From: Agrocybe praecox
Taxonomy: Eukaryota; Basidiomycota; Agaricomycetes; Agaricales; Agrocybaceae
Assembly (NCBI GenBank): GCA_964017145.1
Contig: OZ024846.1
Span: forward strand, 3,596,001-3,660,000
Length of the DNA stretch: 64,000 nucleotides
Reading direction: 5' to 3'
Within the stretch, counting starts at the first letter, position 1; every line of letters begins with the position of its first letter. A program made the translations under genes and the position numbers. The notes beneath the pieces were generated by a model that made no database searches, had not been told where the DNA came from, and saw only the letters and a list, made by a program, of their open reading frames with translations. Positions 47,381 through 59,900 of this stretch are shown one piece after another.

Positions 47381-48269
47381 TGTTTTGGCAGACTCTGAAG
47401 AACAAGTGATGTTCTGGATGTTTATATAAAACCTGATAAGCACAGCCATGATAAAAATCGGAGACAATTCGGGCTATGATCGTCTATCCATTCATCCCGT
47501 TCGCTGTCAGCTAGCTGTCTATGCCACATACATACGTCCCTGTATATTTTTGATGCACAGCCAAATTGCCGTTCAACAAGTGAAATCTTGAGCGTAAATT
47601 AAGAATACCCCGGGCTGTGGAATTACTTCCTGGGCGCCATGCTGTGAAGTGCCTGGTTAATACAGCTGCTCAGGCTCTTATAATTGGATGAATCATCTCG
47701 ACATGTTAATGACGAACGAAATGCAGTCCGTTTGAGCACATGTTCTCTGGGAAGCAGTGGCAATGTACTTCTCACAGACTAGAACTGTTTCTACTTGAGG
47801 ATATGCGTGAATAAAATTAAAACGCGAGTGCCTGTTCAAAATACGACCGTCTTGATGAGCTCAATTACACCGTGACGTCTCCTCGAAGATGACTTGGTGT
47901 AAATGATTACTTTCATTTCGATCCATAGTTATTGATTGGAAGGGATGAGTCCGCGGAAATTTATTGATACAGAGTACAGGAAAACATGGCTGCCCTTATA
48001 TAACAGTGAGAGACGGGAGGGACTAAGCTCTAGACGAACAAGTACGTGACTACGCTGACGAGTTATCGAGCAAGGTCTCAATTAACTCTTATTTGGAAAG
48101 TACGAGTCAAGTAATCACCGTCACCCACCCTTGCATACATGTAAATTGACCTTCAATCTGTTAAATATTTGCCTGTCGACTCGCGTACGCGAATTGGTTG
48201 GTTCGTTCCGAGACTCCGAAAAAGCTCCGCTAGGAGACGGCACCATCGCGGCTCCGGCAATTGACCTAT

Positions 48270-49600
48270 ATTTGGTTGTCAGGAGGTTCGCTTTCTTGCC
48301 CCTTCGGTTTTCCCTCAACATTCAATTCTCCCTCTCATTACTTTAGATATGCTCGTTGAGGCGGACGTATATACTACATTGGCGTTTGGTTCATACACAC
48401 TTTAATCTTTTTCACGCGCTCAGTGACGGACAAACACTAATGTAAGTTGGCATTTTTATTTTTCGTTCCCAGTCCTCTCTTCGCTTCCTCTCAAGTTCAC
48501 CTTTCTCCTTCCTTGCGTCGAGGCAAACTGCTGATTAAACTCATTCGCACAGTTTATCTGGTCTTACATCAGCCTGTCGAACGTCAACTACATGCTTTTC
48601 GAATTGAAGAACCCCTGAATCTGATGCAGCTGTCAGCGAATTTCACTTACGATGTTCGTACGTATTTTGTTCATGTCCTCCGTTCGGTCCGAATTGAAGT
48701 CAACACGAAAAAATAAATACAGGCAGTGCTCGAGATTTTGGCTGTGGAGATTGGAATGTGTTTGAGAAAGGGGCGTTTTATTGGGTTGTGGCGGCAAAGA
48801 AGGTCAGGAAGTACTGTGCCCTGGTCCGGAAAACAAGTATCGACTCCTGCCTTGGCGAACACATATGCGACATCCTTTCCGTCTTCGTTTGACCTTCGTT
48901 CGTTTTCCCTCCTTTTCTTCCGGATCCAGGACCCGTGCATTTTATTTCGGCAAGCCCACCGTCATCATAACCTCGCCTTTCTTTCCTTATTCTCCCATTG
49001 AACAGCGACCCTCCGCGCTCACGTTTATCGCAGGCGCTAAGGCCGGTACATCACTCGGATCTCTTCACGCCTGCCTCTGATCAAAACCACCATCATCACA
49101 AACTCGAACACGGACGCGACGACTGGTATTACAAACGGCCTGGATTTGCTCGTCATCTTCCTCATCCACGTCTCCATACCTCGATAATCCGCCCTCATAA
49201 GCAGCATTTCAATCTCGGCCATCCTGTTTCCCTCAGGCTCTAGTCTCAACATACCCTACCCTTGCGCTACCCGGACCTATTCGCGTCAACACAATGCTCC
49301 CGATTGGCCATTATCGTCCCATACGAGCTTCGCTGCTGCGCCATTTTTGGTGCATCGAACTTTTTTTTTGTTCGTCGTCCCGCTCTTGAGGCCCCCGAGG
49401 GTGGGGAACTATATGGAACTTCATCGCACTGGACAATTGCGGTGGGAGGTGGGCTGTGCTTTGGGTTAGGGTGGTTTGGGCCAGCGCTTGAGGGGTATGA
49501 GTTGATGAGGGTTAGTAAGGTCGGGGTGAGGAGATGGATGCTTAGACGTTTGAATGGGTGTGTATTCTTCTGGCGACCATCTATCCATAATTCAGGCCAT
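48270..49600 (+). pseudogene. Permease relics 10 (middle to C-terminus, within R3)
   Basis: Same order as in R1: membrane-exon block (48270-48400), exon near 48555-48620, KGRFIGLWRQRRSG frame near 48765, undetermined block, then the C-terminal loop at 49375-49530. The last reads EGGELYGTSSHWTIAVGGGL, then YELMRVSKVG and RRWMLRRL. It is interrupted by stops and frame changes. Confidence 0.6.
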
Positions 49601-49859
49601 CGACCCCTCCGAGGCACATTTCCGCCCATCCGTTGTTCTCTCCTTCACCTCGGCCCCCTATGGATCGAATGTAACGATACCCCCACGTCTTTCCTCTTCT
49701 TTGCCGCTTCTTATCATTGCCCGCCTCTCGTCAAGACTCAACACCACTATCACCACTGGGAACGCGAACAATACCACCACCATCCACTTCTGCGTCGCTC
49801 CTTCCACCGCATTCACTGCCTCTTACCATCAAAGCATACGCCAAATCATCCCCTAACTG

Positions 49860-51140
49860 ATGAACAGCTTACTCAACATAAGTCCAAGGCCGCGCATCCC
49901 GAACACGCCAGGGACGTCCAAGTCAAACACAATCGCGCCATCACACTCTCGCACTTGTCGTGTTTCTTTCTCGCGTTCTCTCGTCTCGTCTCATTTCATC
50001 TTGACTAAACTGAGTGCTTATACGCTCGCTGTTATAGGTCCTTCCTTCCTACCCTTCGTCGGCCTTCCATCCATCCATCCATCCATCCATCCACCTTCGG
50101 GTAACGCACCGTACGCTTTGGTGGTTCTTTTTCCCATTCAGCTTTAGTTTCTCGAGTAAGTCGTCGTCTCCCTCCTTCCCCAACCACTTCCACCCCCTTT
50201 ACCACTCGCCTATTTACATTTCCTGTTCGTAGTTCCTGAACTATCACCCCAGCTATAAACATACAGGCTAAATATCAACGATGCCCTACCCAACAAACTC
50301 CTTAACGAACAAAAAATCACTCACACATGTTACGTCTCTCACGCACAAGTCCAAGGCCGCTCACTCATACGACCACTCCAAGGAGAAGGACGTCCGGGTT
50401 GAACAAGTCTACGCAAATGCGTATGCCGACGAGCGATACGCAGATGGGTACGACATGGATGTTGTACGTGCGGATGGATGGGAATGACGGAGAGGAGACA
50501 GATCAGCGGGTTGTCTAGTGCTGTGTTTATTATCCGGGTGAGTTTTCTTCTTTTATTCAATGTTTGTTCGTTTCATTCTTCGAGCATGGTGTTTTGGATG
50601 GGTTGGGTTAGAAGACGTTGAGGGTACCCTCGGTGGTCCGTGGTGTTCAGAGAACTCATCGTCAGCTCCAACGATGACGTCGTCCGTTTGTATCGCTCTC
50701 GTCGATTCTTCCCTTTCCCTCGTATGATGCTAACCACCCTCCTCCAGCTGTATTCGCTACCCCGAGTTCGATCCTGAACCTCGCTGTACGTCCCGCTCTC
50801 TTCTCTCTTCGCAGCTTCATGAATACATGATATAGGTGCAACGAAAGGGCGCTAAGCGTGCTCGTAGCGAAGAATGCATTAGTGAATGTGTTGAGTGATG
50901 TACGTCAATCATCCTCCCCCTTCCTACCGAACTTTCCCCTCCTTCCCTTCTCCCGTTGATCTTCTCCCAAGGCCGCGTAAACCAAGATCTAGTTCTCCGC
51001 TTCTTTGGGCCCAACCGACTCTTCAACGCCCCGTTCGTAGGGCTCGCACTACACTGGCTCATATGCCTCATCGTCATATTTGCATTGCTCCACGGAGACG
51101 CGTATAATTTCCTGGAGAACTGCATTGGCAGCAGTCTATC
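49860..51140 (+). pseudogene. Permease relics 11 (N-terminus, then TM8-10)
   Basis: An N-terminal exon from ATG 50281 reads MPYPTNSLTNKKSLTHVTSL and QVYANAYADERYADG, with a premature stop at about 50485. After intron-like sequence, 50830-50900 encodes an ALSVLVAKNALVNVLSDV-like helix. At 50965-51110 the frame SQGRVNQDLVLRFFGPNR, then FVGLALHWLICLIVIFALL and DAYNFLEN, is a good match to the permease TM9-10 region. Downstream exons are missing. Confidence 0.65.
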
Positions 51141-51521
51141 CCAGTCGAAAACATTTATGTACCTCAATTCCATCTATTTCTTGCACAGGCATACTTACTG
51201 TATGATATGGGGGGATCATCAGCATCCCAAGTCTCCCACGTCTTAGTCCTCCCCTCTTTTTTTTTGAACAAGAATATCTATCTCCAACGCTCGCCTATTC
51301 GATCTACCCATCTCTCCTTGTTCTTCTCTTTCCTGCACTTGCACTGCTCGTAACCTTGGAAAATCTTTGTTGTGCACCCATTTACTTGAATGGAAACAAT
51401 AGATAAGATTATTTTTTTGTATTGTATGAAATTCATATTGTCAATCCACACTATTACTACAGCTGTTTATGTACATTGGTATATCAAGCACCCGGGAAAT
51501 TACATGATAGGATATTCGCCA
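51141..51521. other. NLR6 3' flank
   Basis: Shares blocks with the NLR4 3' flank (25860-25990), including GCAGTCTATCCCAGTCGAAAA and TTACATGATAGGATATTCGC. No gene seen. Confidence 0.5.
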
Positions 51522-54044
51522 TTATGCACTGTGTAGGTCCACCAAGTCTGTCATCCCTTCGACACGTTCGACATAAGTTTTCATCGCCTGGAGGAGTAGC
51601 GCGGCACGCTTCGGAAAAGGAGTTGCTCCCGGTTCTGTGAGAAATGACGGCTGTTTGCAATGATGCAAAAGCTCTCTAGAGTGTGCAGATCGGGGAAGGA
51701 AGAAGGTTATGAACCCTGCATAGAGAAACCAGCTTATTGGAGAGGCGGGGTCAGAAGAATATCCAAATCTAGATCCTTTTCGATTATATGTCCACATATC
51801 ATTGGATAGTGTGTGTTGAGTAGACAGCTGTTGCTCGTCCGGAATTTTTTCCAAATCAACATTTGTCATCGATGGTAATTGTTGGATGAAGTATAACACT
51901 GAGGTGGCGTATGCTTCAGCTTCTACAGCGCACCTGCCTGATCGCTCTGGACTCCGTAGGAATGTGACAATGCATTCGAAATATTTTCCTCCTCCTTCAC
52001 CAAAACTTTCTTGGTCGTAAATTATTCGATGCAATTTGAGAATATCCTGGCGTTTGATGTTATCAATCATTGACGACGTAGATATGATTTTACTATTCCA
52101 CGGTACCAGGATATCATGCCCCACATGACATGCAAGACATAGATATGCTGTGAGGCCAGGGTCGTCATAATATCGAGGGATTAGAGATTTGAAAACATTA
52201 TCGAGTTCTTCGTCTTTCTGCCTTTCTATTGGTGCCCACGCTGCATCTAACTCCGTCTATAAAAAACATAAGCACGATGAATGCCCGTAAGTAACAAAAG
52301 AGGTATTACCATGCATCGAAGGAAGGGGAAAAAATAATTAAAGCAGAACTCCGCCATGTAATGAGAACTGCAAATCGCCTCGGTAGTTACAGGGAACAGA
52401 GAAGCCCGTGTAAGTAGATCCGTAGAGCTTCTACCCAATCGAAGGTTTTGGATAAAAAATAACCTTATGCAGGACAGTCTATCGGCTATAACTTGACGAG
52501 TTAAGTCTGACTCGATATGATTTAGTTTACTATATGAGCATTGATATTCACCAGAGAATACACTCACTCGGTGTCAAATAATGCAGAATATTCGCAAAAT
52601 GTTGCGTGCGGTATTTCTCGATTTCAAGAAAGTAATGCTTCGATCTCATTGGGTCCAGAAGAAAATCGTGAAGTGAGGCGTGTAGAATCTTTAGTGTTTG
52701 TATATCCTTCCTGCGTCGCTTATTCCACTCAACTGATACGAGGGCCGCAAGATCACAGAATAGAATTTCAAGCTCTCCTTTTTCGAGGCACATGAACTCG
52801 CATATATCAAAGGTGCTCGATAGAGTATCCGAAATCATGCCATGGGAATAAACACTGAGCGCATATAGCACTCGATCTGTGTCCTCTGCGCAAGAGAGAA
52901 TCACTGTGTATAGTGCATCCAGATGAGCAAATGGCATATCGCCTTGAGCTGGTCTGAGATTCATTACAATATCGAGTCGGTGATGAGGCTGATGTCGAAT
53001 GCATTGGATGAATCGAATGACAGTCGCCGCATAGATGAATTGACCTGATGATTTTTGGACAATTGATTCTATGACCTCAGGAGACGGCCATGATGGAGGA
53101 ATGTGTGATTTGAATGGATGATCGGACTTGATTTCCTGGAAGCTGTCTTGGAGGTATAAACGAATGTCTTTGTCTGGCTCGAAGGTGTCGTCGAGATAAA
53201 TCCTTGCATAGACACCGTCCATTGGCTTCAAATTGAATGCCACTTTGATATCATGCTCCGGGCGACTGGCGATGAGGAATAGAACAGGTAGGTCAAAAGT
53301 TTGAATTGCGCCCGCTATCATGCCTAGAATCCTGGTTTGCATAACCCGGTCACGACATTCGTCAAGGCCATCTATGACAACGACCTTCCAGGACCCCAAA
53401 GACGAGGAAATTCCCGAATAACAGACGTTGTAAAGCGGCTTGATCACCAGCTGTGTAAACTGATGCTCTAATCCCTTCGTCAAAATTAAGGGGTCCGCAT
53501 CAATCACGGAGAGTATCTCGCTTTGAGTGGCAGGGATTTTGTGATAGATCTGGTATGCAATCGTTGCCACGAACGCGCCTGCGTGGTTCCTCGTTCCATC
53601 GGATCTCCAGAAAATGAAAGCCGCGAGTACTAGCTCATTGAGAAGACACATCTCAATGAAGGATTGTATGATGGCTGATTTCCCCGCTCCTGCAGCCCCA
53701 GTGAGCCACATGATGTATTTGTCCCATGTCTGCCTGTCGCAACGTTGGGCCCAGTTCATGGTCTTCTTCAGGACGGCTATACGGGTATTCGGATGGCACT
53801 TTGGGCGGTCGAACTCGGCATTCGAATCGTGAAATGCGTTCGGTGCTGTAGCCTGCCTCAGTATGTCGAATGACCCTACAGATAGTTAGATACCTGTGAT
53901 AGCTTTTACCTTTAATCTTTATTGCTCACATTTTCGTCCGTCACTTGCCACATTATTTTGGTTATTAAATGTGCCACCGGACACAAACACGTTTTCCACA
54001 GATATAAAGGGTTGATTTGTAGTAACACGTTGATTGTCTGCCAT
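51522..54044 (-). CDS. NLR6: chimeric NACHT-domain NTPase, intact, 784 aa
   Basis: The exons are 54044-53930, 53875-52568, 52506-52310 and 52256-51522, in phase throughout. It starts MADNQRV, with ENVFVSGGTFNNQ. The 5' half up to about 53260 (Walker A GAAGAGKSAI, FIFWRSDGTRNHAG, YNVCYSGISSSLGSW, Walker B VVVIDGLDEC) follows sub-family 1. From PEHDIKVAFNLKPMDGVYAR on, it follows NLR4 of sub-family 2 (YLDDTFEPDKDIRLYLQDSF, VEGMTDLVDLHSA at the end). Upstream DNA matches NLR1 and NLR5; downstream DNA matches NLR4. This is a recombinant gene that kept the frame. Its role is inferred to be that of a fungal NLR switch without C-terminal sensor repeats. Confidence 0.85.
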
Positions 54045-54900
54045 CCAGAGGGCAAGCGAATGATGCGAGGAAAAAGCAGGAAGTAAGACGTTGGATAATG
54101 AGGAATGGAGGGGAAACACTTGCAGTGCATCGATGCAATCCCTTCAAACCTCAAGTACTTAAGTACTTAAGCTTTCACAGCTGCGTGAATGGAACCGTTG
54201 TCACACGACACAGCCTTGATACACGGCACTGTGCGTTCTTATCACTGCCTTGTAATGAAAATTCTATAGACGAATCGCTTTATTTGATCTGCGAGGAATA
54301 GCTTTCCAAGTGACGAAGCTTGGAGATTATTAACTCGGTCTGGACTCTGTGCTAGTGGCATTCGAGGCATGTTGAGAATATGTGTAGGGAAATATATACC
54401 ATTCGAATAAATTGTAAATACAATAAATAGCTCGACCATTGTATATGATTTAAGATGACAGCATAGACATACAGAGGGGAGCATAAACCGTCTGCTATGT
54501 ACTATATAGGCCACACGGCCATTCATCATATGTATCAAAATCGAGTAGTAGTGGGAGGAATGTTGCCAGTGCACTACCAGCCACGCCGCAGTAAAGAAAG
54601 CGGTTAAGATTAGACCAAGACGCGTGTATGTGTGGGTGGAAATTCATGTCATGTTGGGATCATTCCCACATGTATTCTCGTGTCTAATTGTCACCTGTTG
54701 GTCACCTGTGGGCTATGTAGCGAGTTTGTAGTTGGAAAAGGCGTGGTGTCTGTGGTTGCAGTCAACGTTCAAGCAAAGAAGGTATATTAGAAAGAGATAC
54801 AGCACGTAAACCATAGCCGGCCTAGTTAGTGAACCGTAAAGCAAGTTCGAACTTCGGTGTGTTGATAAATTTAGAGTATTGAACTCCGACTACATAGACT
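54045..54900 (-). repeat. Duplicated NLR upstream segment, copy 3
   Basis: Similar to the regions upstream of NLR1 and NLR5. The NLR1 palindrome survives with one change (54124-54139). Probably holds the NLR6 promoter. No gene. Confidence 0.6.
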
Positions 54901-54949
54901 CAACTGCGATTGATCATTGATGACGGCACAATCTCGGCTCAAGCAACTG

Positions 54950-55560
54950 ATCTATATTTAGTTATCAGGGGGTTTGGTTTCTGGTTCACGTTTCGCTTCC
55001 TCCCTCGATGTTCAACTTTCTCTCAGTACTTCAGCTACGTACTGGTCGAGGCTAGTAATGTATATCTCGCCGTAGTGATGTTAGTTTCATGCATTCTTCA
55101 CGCGCTCGGTGCCCGAGTAGCGCCGTAATGTGAGTTGGCATTTTTATTTATTCGTTCCACATCCTTTCATCGCTTCTTATTTGCCCTTTCTTATTTTTCT
55201 GCGTGGAGGACAGATTACTGATAAGACTGATGCAAATAGGTTATCTGTCCTTATATTGCCCTCTCGAACATAAAAAACGCGCCCTCCACAGTGACGAACC
55301 CCTGATACACCTTTCGCACTGCTATAGCAGTTCTGAATGTGTTGCACCTGTCAGCGAATCTTGCTTATGATGCTCGTACGTCCATTTTTCATGCGCTCCG
55401 TTAGAAAGGAAGTAAATGTTTAATGTTCGACGTTCAACATGCATAGGTGCGCAGATGGAAGAAGGTTTCCTGATTTGCAGTGGGTGTTTGGGCGGTGGTT
55501 GGTCCTGGGTAATTTGGTTGGGTTACGCGTGTGAAGGAGGCAAGGGTTGTTCCACCCACC
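54950..55560 (+). pseudogene. Permease relics 12, cut by the Plavaka element
   Basis: The membrane-exon block is at 54965-55130 (frame FSYVLVEASNVYLAVVM). After a GTGAGT intron, the exon at about 55245-55375 reads NIKNAPSTVTNP and TFRTAIAVLNVLHLSANLAY, a clear match to the NVNYxLSEVRNPxRTL region and the next helix. A following exon starts near 55445. The relic is then interrupted at about 55587 and related sequence resumes after 63091. Confidence 0.65.
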
Positions 55561-56006
55561 TGATCCGAGAAGAGGATACGCGATAACATCAGGAAGATGA
55601 CACGCGGCTCGGCGCGGTTTGGCTTCCTTTTTGAGCTTGGGGCTCTTGCCAAACAAATACAACTTGGCCAAGCTGGCCGACTCCTCCCGAGCTCCCAATT
55701 CCATCACCTCTTCCCAACTTTCGCAACCCTTCCCAACCACCGCTAGACAGCCGGACTATCATGGCTATTCTGCTGCCATTTCCTGTCACCACCGTTTCTT
55801 TCATCCTTGGGAGCTTCAAGTTTATATTCAAAACTACTTTTTTCTATGACTCACATGCGAGTCTCCGCTGTTTCTTTCATCCTCGGTTTTCTTCCGTTTG
55901 GCTTAGAACTATTTAAGGCCACCCTCGATCAACACAGTAAGTTTTCATTTTCATTTCGTGACCACTACTACCACTATTGAATGCTCTGAGTGCTGATAGC
56001 CTTACT

Positions 56007-56891
56007 ATGTCGCCTGTGCCTTCTAGCAGCTCTAGCAAGCTGCTCAAGTCGTCGTCGTCGTCAAAAAGCACTCGCAAACATCAAACACCCACAAAGCGCA
56101 ATCCATTCAGCGCACAAATCAAAAAGGAATCACGCAGTTCTCACCGCAAGCGTCATGGTCTCAAATTTGCGATCAAGCACGAGCCCGAGTCCTCTCCCAC
56201 CAAAAGACAAGTTGGCGTGCATGTACAAGGAGGTTCTGGTAAAGGAAAAAGGAAGGAGCATCGCCGCCAGTGAGTTTATATCTTTTGTATTCTCATTCTC
56301 ACTGAAACCATTTCAAGATTGTTGAGCCCGTCTGCCAGTGACAACCTCCGTGATGTGCAACACCCGCTCTTCTCTTTGGCAACCGCTGGAGGGTCGGTTC
56401 CTGTACCTCAGGTTGCTGCTCTTGGACCGGCCACATCGCAAGTCTTTGGGTGCCCACAGTCTCGAGATCCAAGTGAATCACCCAGCAATGCCACAGCTCG
56501 GATGGATGAACTTCGTATGTTATTTTCTTATTTCTTTTCGCTACGACACTGAAGTATCTTTCTAGTCAACTATGTTCCCGATGCCGCTGCCGCCGCCAAC
56601 CCTGTTGTTGCTCTACCACCTGGCCAACAGGCTGAAAATTTACTGGGCAACGAGCTCATCCTCGACCTTGCATACACTGCAGCCCGTCGTGTTATCTCAG
56701 AGATGCGTGACCGCCTCACTCACTGCTGCGAAGATGTGGTCCACGAATTTCAGCAACGTCAAACCAATCTTCGCAACCAGCTGGATGAGTTGAAGGAGAA
56801 GCACGACGATGTCTGCTATCGTTTCGAGGTAACTAGAGAACAGTATGAGGATCTGAAGGACCGCTTAGCTGAGCTCGTTAACCATGAGTAA
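56007..56891 (+). CDS. Coiled-coil protein carried by the element, 261 aa
   Basis: The exons are 56007-56269, 56318-56514 and 56566-56891, with GT-AG introns of 48 and 51 bp and phases that fit. The protein starts MSPVPSSSSSKLLKS. It has a Ser/Lys-rich basic N-terminus with KRNPF and KRKEHRR nuclear-localisation-like clusters. The middle is Pro/Ala-rich, and the C-terminal 80 residues are helical and coiled-coil-like (VHEFQQRQTNLRNQLDELKE and onward, ending LAELVNHE). I do not recognise the family. It converges on the transposase with only 88 bp between stop codons. It could be a DNA-binding or multimerising accessory of the element, but that is inference. An upstream in-frame TTG at 55977 is not a likely start. 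Confidence 0.65.
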
Positions 56892-56979
56892 TCTTTGGTT
56901 AATGTGTTGTCTCCTCCGTAGAGTCTTCCATCTATAGTCTTCCAATTTGTAATCATTCTTACAGGTCAATGCAAATTGT

Positions 56980-59900
56980 TTAGAAACAAATTTCATTCGC
57001 ATGATGATCTGCATATTTACTGACATAGAAGGCCTCGAAACTATCTAATGTGTAGCTATGATGAAAGTTGTGAGGCATAAACTGGGCCCCTTTATGTATA
57101 GGCAATAAGTGAGCTCCTCGCAAGAATGAATCCATGTGGAGCACTGTTGTCGACCGGTATCGTGCTGCTCCTGACCCTTCTATTTCAGGCTTGACCTTCC
57201 ACATTCCTGTGACTTTGTCGGGCCCTGAACCCATTGTCTTGAACCATTCCACCAAGGCGCAAGGGTACTCGACACCACGGAATGCAAACGAAAAGAATAA
57301 CTTCACACGAACGACACGCAGTGCTCGCATTCCCTTCTTCTTGGGATTTTCAACCACAAAGGCACAATCACGCCTTGGGCCGGTGTTCCTCCATGACCGT
57401 GTTGACCGTATATGCTCTCTCTTCATTCCTCGTATCCCTGCTTCATCACTTGGTGCGAAAAAGGTTGCGACAGCTGAATTGAAGATCGCAACCTTACAAG
57501 CTGATGGGTCGGGACATTGTTCCAGTTCGACATCAGCAGACGACAGGTTAGGATGTAGTTGGTCATAGAGAAATCGCCGGGTGAGGTCAAAAAGATCGGG
57601 GGTGGATGAAAATCTGGCTAGACCGCTAAAATCGCGAGGAACTTTGCGCGCTGTCCTGTATTTCAACAATTGTAGGCTCAAATGCAAACTGAAGTATTAC
57701 ATACCTCGGGTCCTTGCAAGAACAACATTCCCATCCACGTATTCATCTGTCGGCTCTTCCAAAGGGTCTACATCTGGATCTTCATCTGGGTTCTCGCTGT
57801 CATCCAGGTTTCGCAAAACGGGTTTGGGTGGAAGATCATAGGTATGATTGAGGAGACCATCTGCCACAAATTGAGCACGAGCTGCCATCAACTTGTCAGT
57901 CCGTTGGTTTGTCAACAGCATCTGCCCAAGTGCCTCATAATGATTGGACCTGCGCCAGGGTCTTTTAACAGCTGTAATGTGTCTTGACTCGGTAATCGAG
58001 GAACATAACCCGCCAGGAGCACCGAACTCGAAGATCTGATGTATATAATGGACCAATGAATGCTGACGCGGTAATGAAAACCCATCAGGGCGAACACCAG
58101 TGGTACGAAATATTTCACGATAATGATGGAATCGTTTGATTGCGTCTTCTAGTTCTCCAATTGTGGACATGGTGATATCGGCTCGACGAGCGATGTAGCA
58201 AGCATCGAGAAAGGCTGCAATACATCGGACCATATCATCGGGAACATGACCTTCAATGGCCGGCAGATAAACCTTCATCAATGCTTTACTATCATCGCCG
58301 GTCCACTGCTTGAAGCGTCGTCCGTGATAAAAATGTCGTAGCCCGGGAAATGTCGGTGACGCATTGATTCTACACCAATATTAGCTTGGAACCATGACAT
58401 ATAGCATAAAATTTTGATAATACCTTCGGTCAATATCATCCAATATGTCATTCGCTCGAGCTTCTCCGTGTTCGAGAAATAGATAATCGCCGACCCATGC
58501 AACGAGATGGTCCTTGAATGTTCCTTTGATTAGCTGATGCAACAGATCTGGAGAGAGCATTTCATGTATATCTGCTCGAGGGAAGTGGTATGTGAATGGC
58601 TAAAAACCATGAATTTATGTTAGGAGCTACGTTGAGGCTAGCGCGAACAGTTGAACTTACAGTGATATCATCGTCAATGCCATATTCATCCCATAGAACC
58701 TTCGAGTCCAGCACATCAACTAATTCTTCTGTATGCACTTGTGACCGTTTGCCCGCTGGCCCGTCCAAATCTTTACAAAATGCAGTACATCTAAGGAGTG
58801 AAGAATATTGAATAATTGCGAAAAATTAGATGATAAAAATATCCATACTTTGGGCACCATCCCTGGACAACCCCCGAAAGGTATACCTGCTCGGGATAAT
58901 CTGCAATATATGCAGCAAGGTCATAAATTACACGGCGATAATGTCCATCGGGACAAAGACGAATGGCTGGCATAGTCATTCCAGATTTGAGACTCCGCAG
59001 AACAGCTTCAAGCGAAGCATGATATAGCTGCCGCTTGAATTTACGAAAACTTGTGTCATTATCAAACTTGCGGTCTCCTGGGATTACATCGCTATCAGTA
59101 ATGCTATACTCCACAATCCTACGGAAATCACACCTTTTGGAATGGCCAGAAATGCAATGGGTATTACAGCATTTCGATGTGCACGACGAAGGGAGTTGTG
59201 CACATTCCCAATAGATAGGTATAATGGATGATACTCAATGTTGCCAGTTGCAACAGAGACAGTTGTTTTATCGCTACCGAGAATGATGGGGCAATACATT
59301 GCACCCTTCGTTGATATATCTTCTTCGTATATTTGAGTCTAAATAACATTAGTCACAGTTGACTTGACTGACGACCAGTAAGCAAACTCACGCTATGTCT
59401 CCAAGCATAATTACCTGACATAAAGTCAGATAAATGTCGTTGGCCTGACTTATCAAGTCCAACATAAGGAGCATAATCGAATTGCTCTTTGAAGTCTGGG
59501 TTGGCAAGCATCTCCGCAATGACTACTTCAGGATCCCGGTACCACACCTCATATTCTTCTTTCTGCCAGCTCGGGCCATCAGAAAAGATTTCTCCCCCAT
59601 AGCCTGTCGTGAAGCACTTCCATGGAACATCACCGTGCTTTGTGGAGTCGATGGTGCTGTACATTTGCTCGTGCGAGCCGAACGGTCCAAGTTCACCAGA
59701 ATTTTCAAGCGACCTTGCCCACAAGTCCAAAAGGTGGTCAATTTTACCCCCGGACATCTCAACCTGGCGGTATAGGAAATCGGCAGTTTCGAACTGAAGT
59801 TCGCTGTCGTATGGTTCCCATGGATTGTTGCTGAGCGGTGGTCGAGCAGGTGGAGGCGTGCCAGCTGGAAGTGTGTTTCCTTCAATGTCGCAAGGAGTAC

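Larger units (their letters stand above)
46495..50900 (+). repeat. Segmental duplication, copy R3
   Basis: Matches R1 from CTGAGTCTGGTGACA to the permease TM8-like region near 50820, apart from the 646-bp hAT-like insertion and small changes. Its right side leads directly into the NLR6 3' flank. Confidence 0.75.

Noticed and set aside
59164..59349. Reading the transposase through the apparent continuation GVISVGLW
   Set aside because: A 56-bp GT-AG intron (59078-59133) restores the family pattern AIPKGDRKFDND, and all phases fit.
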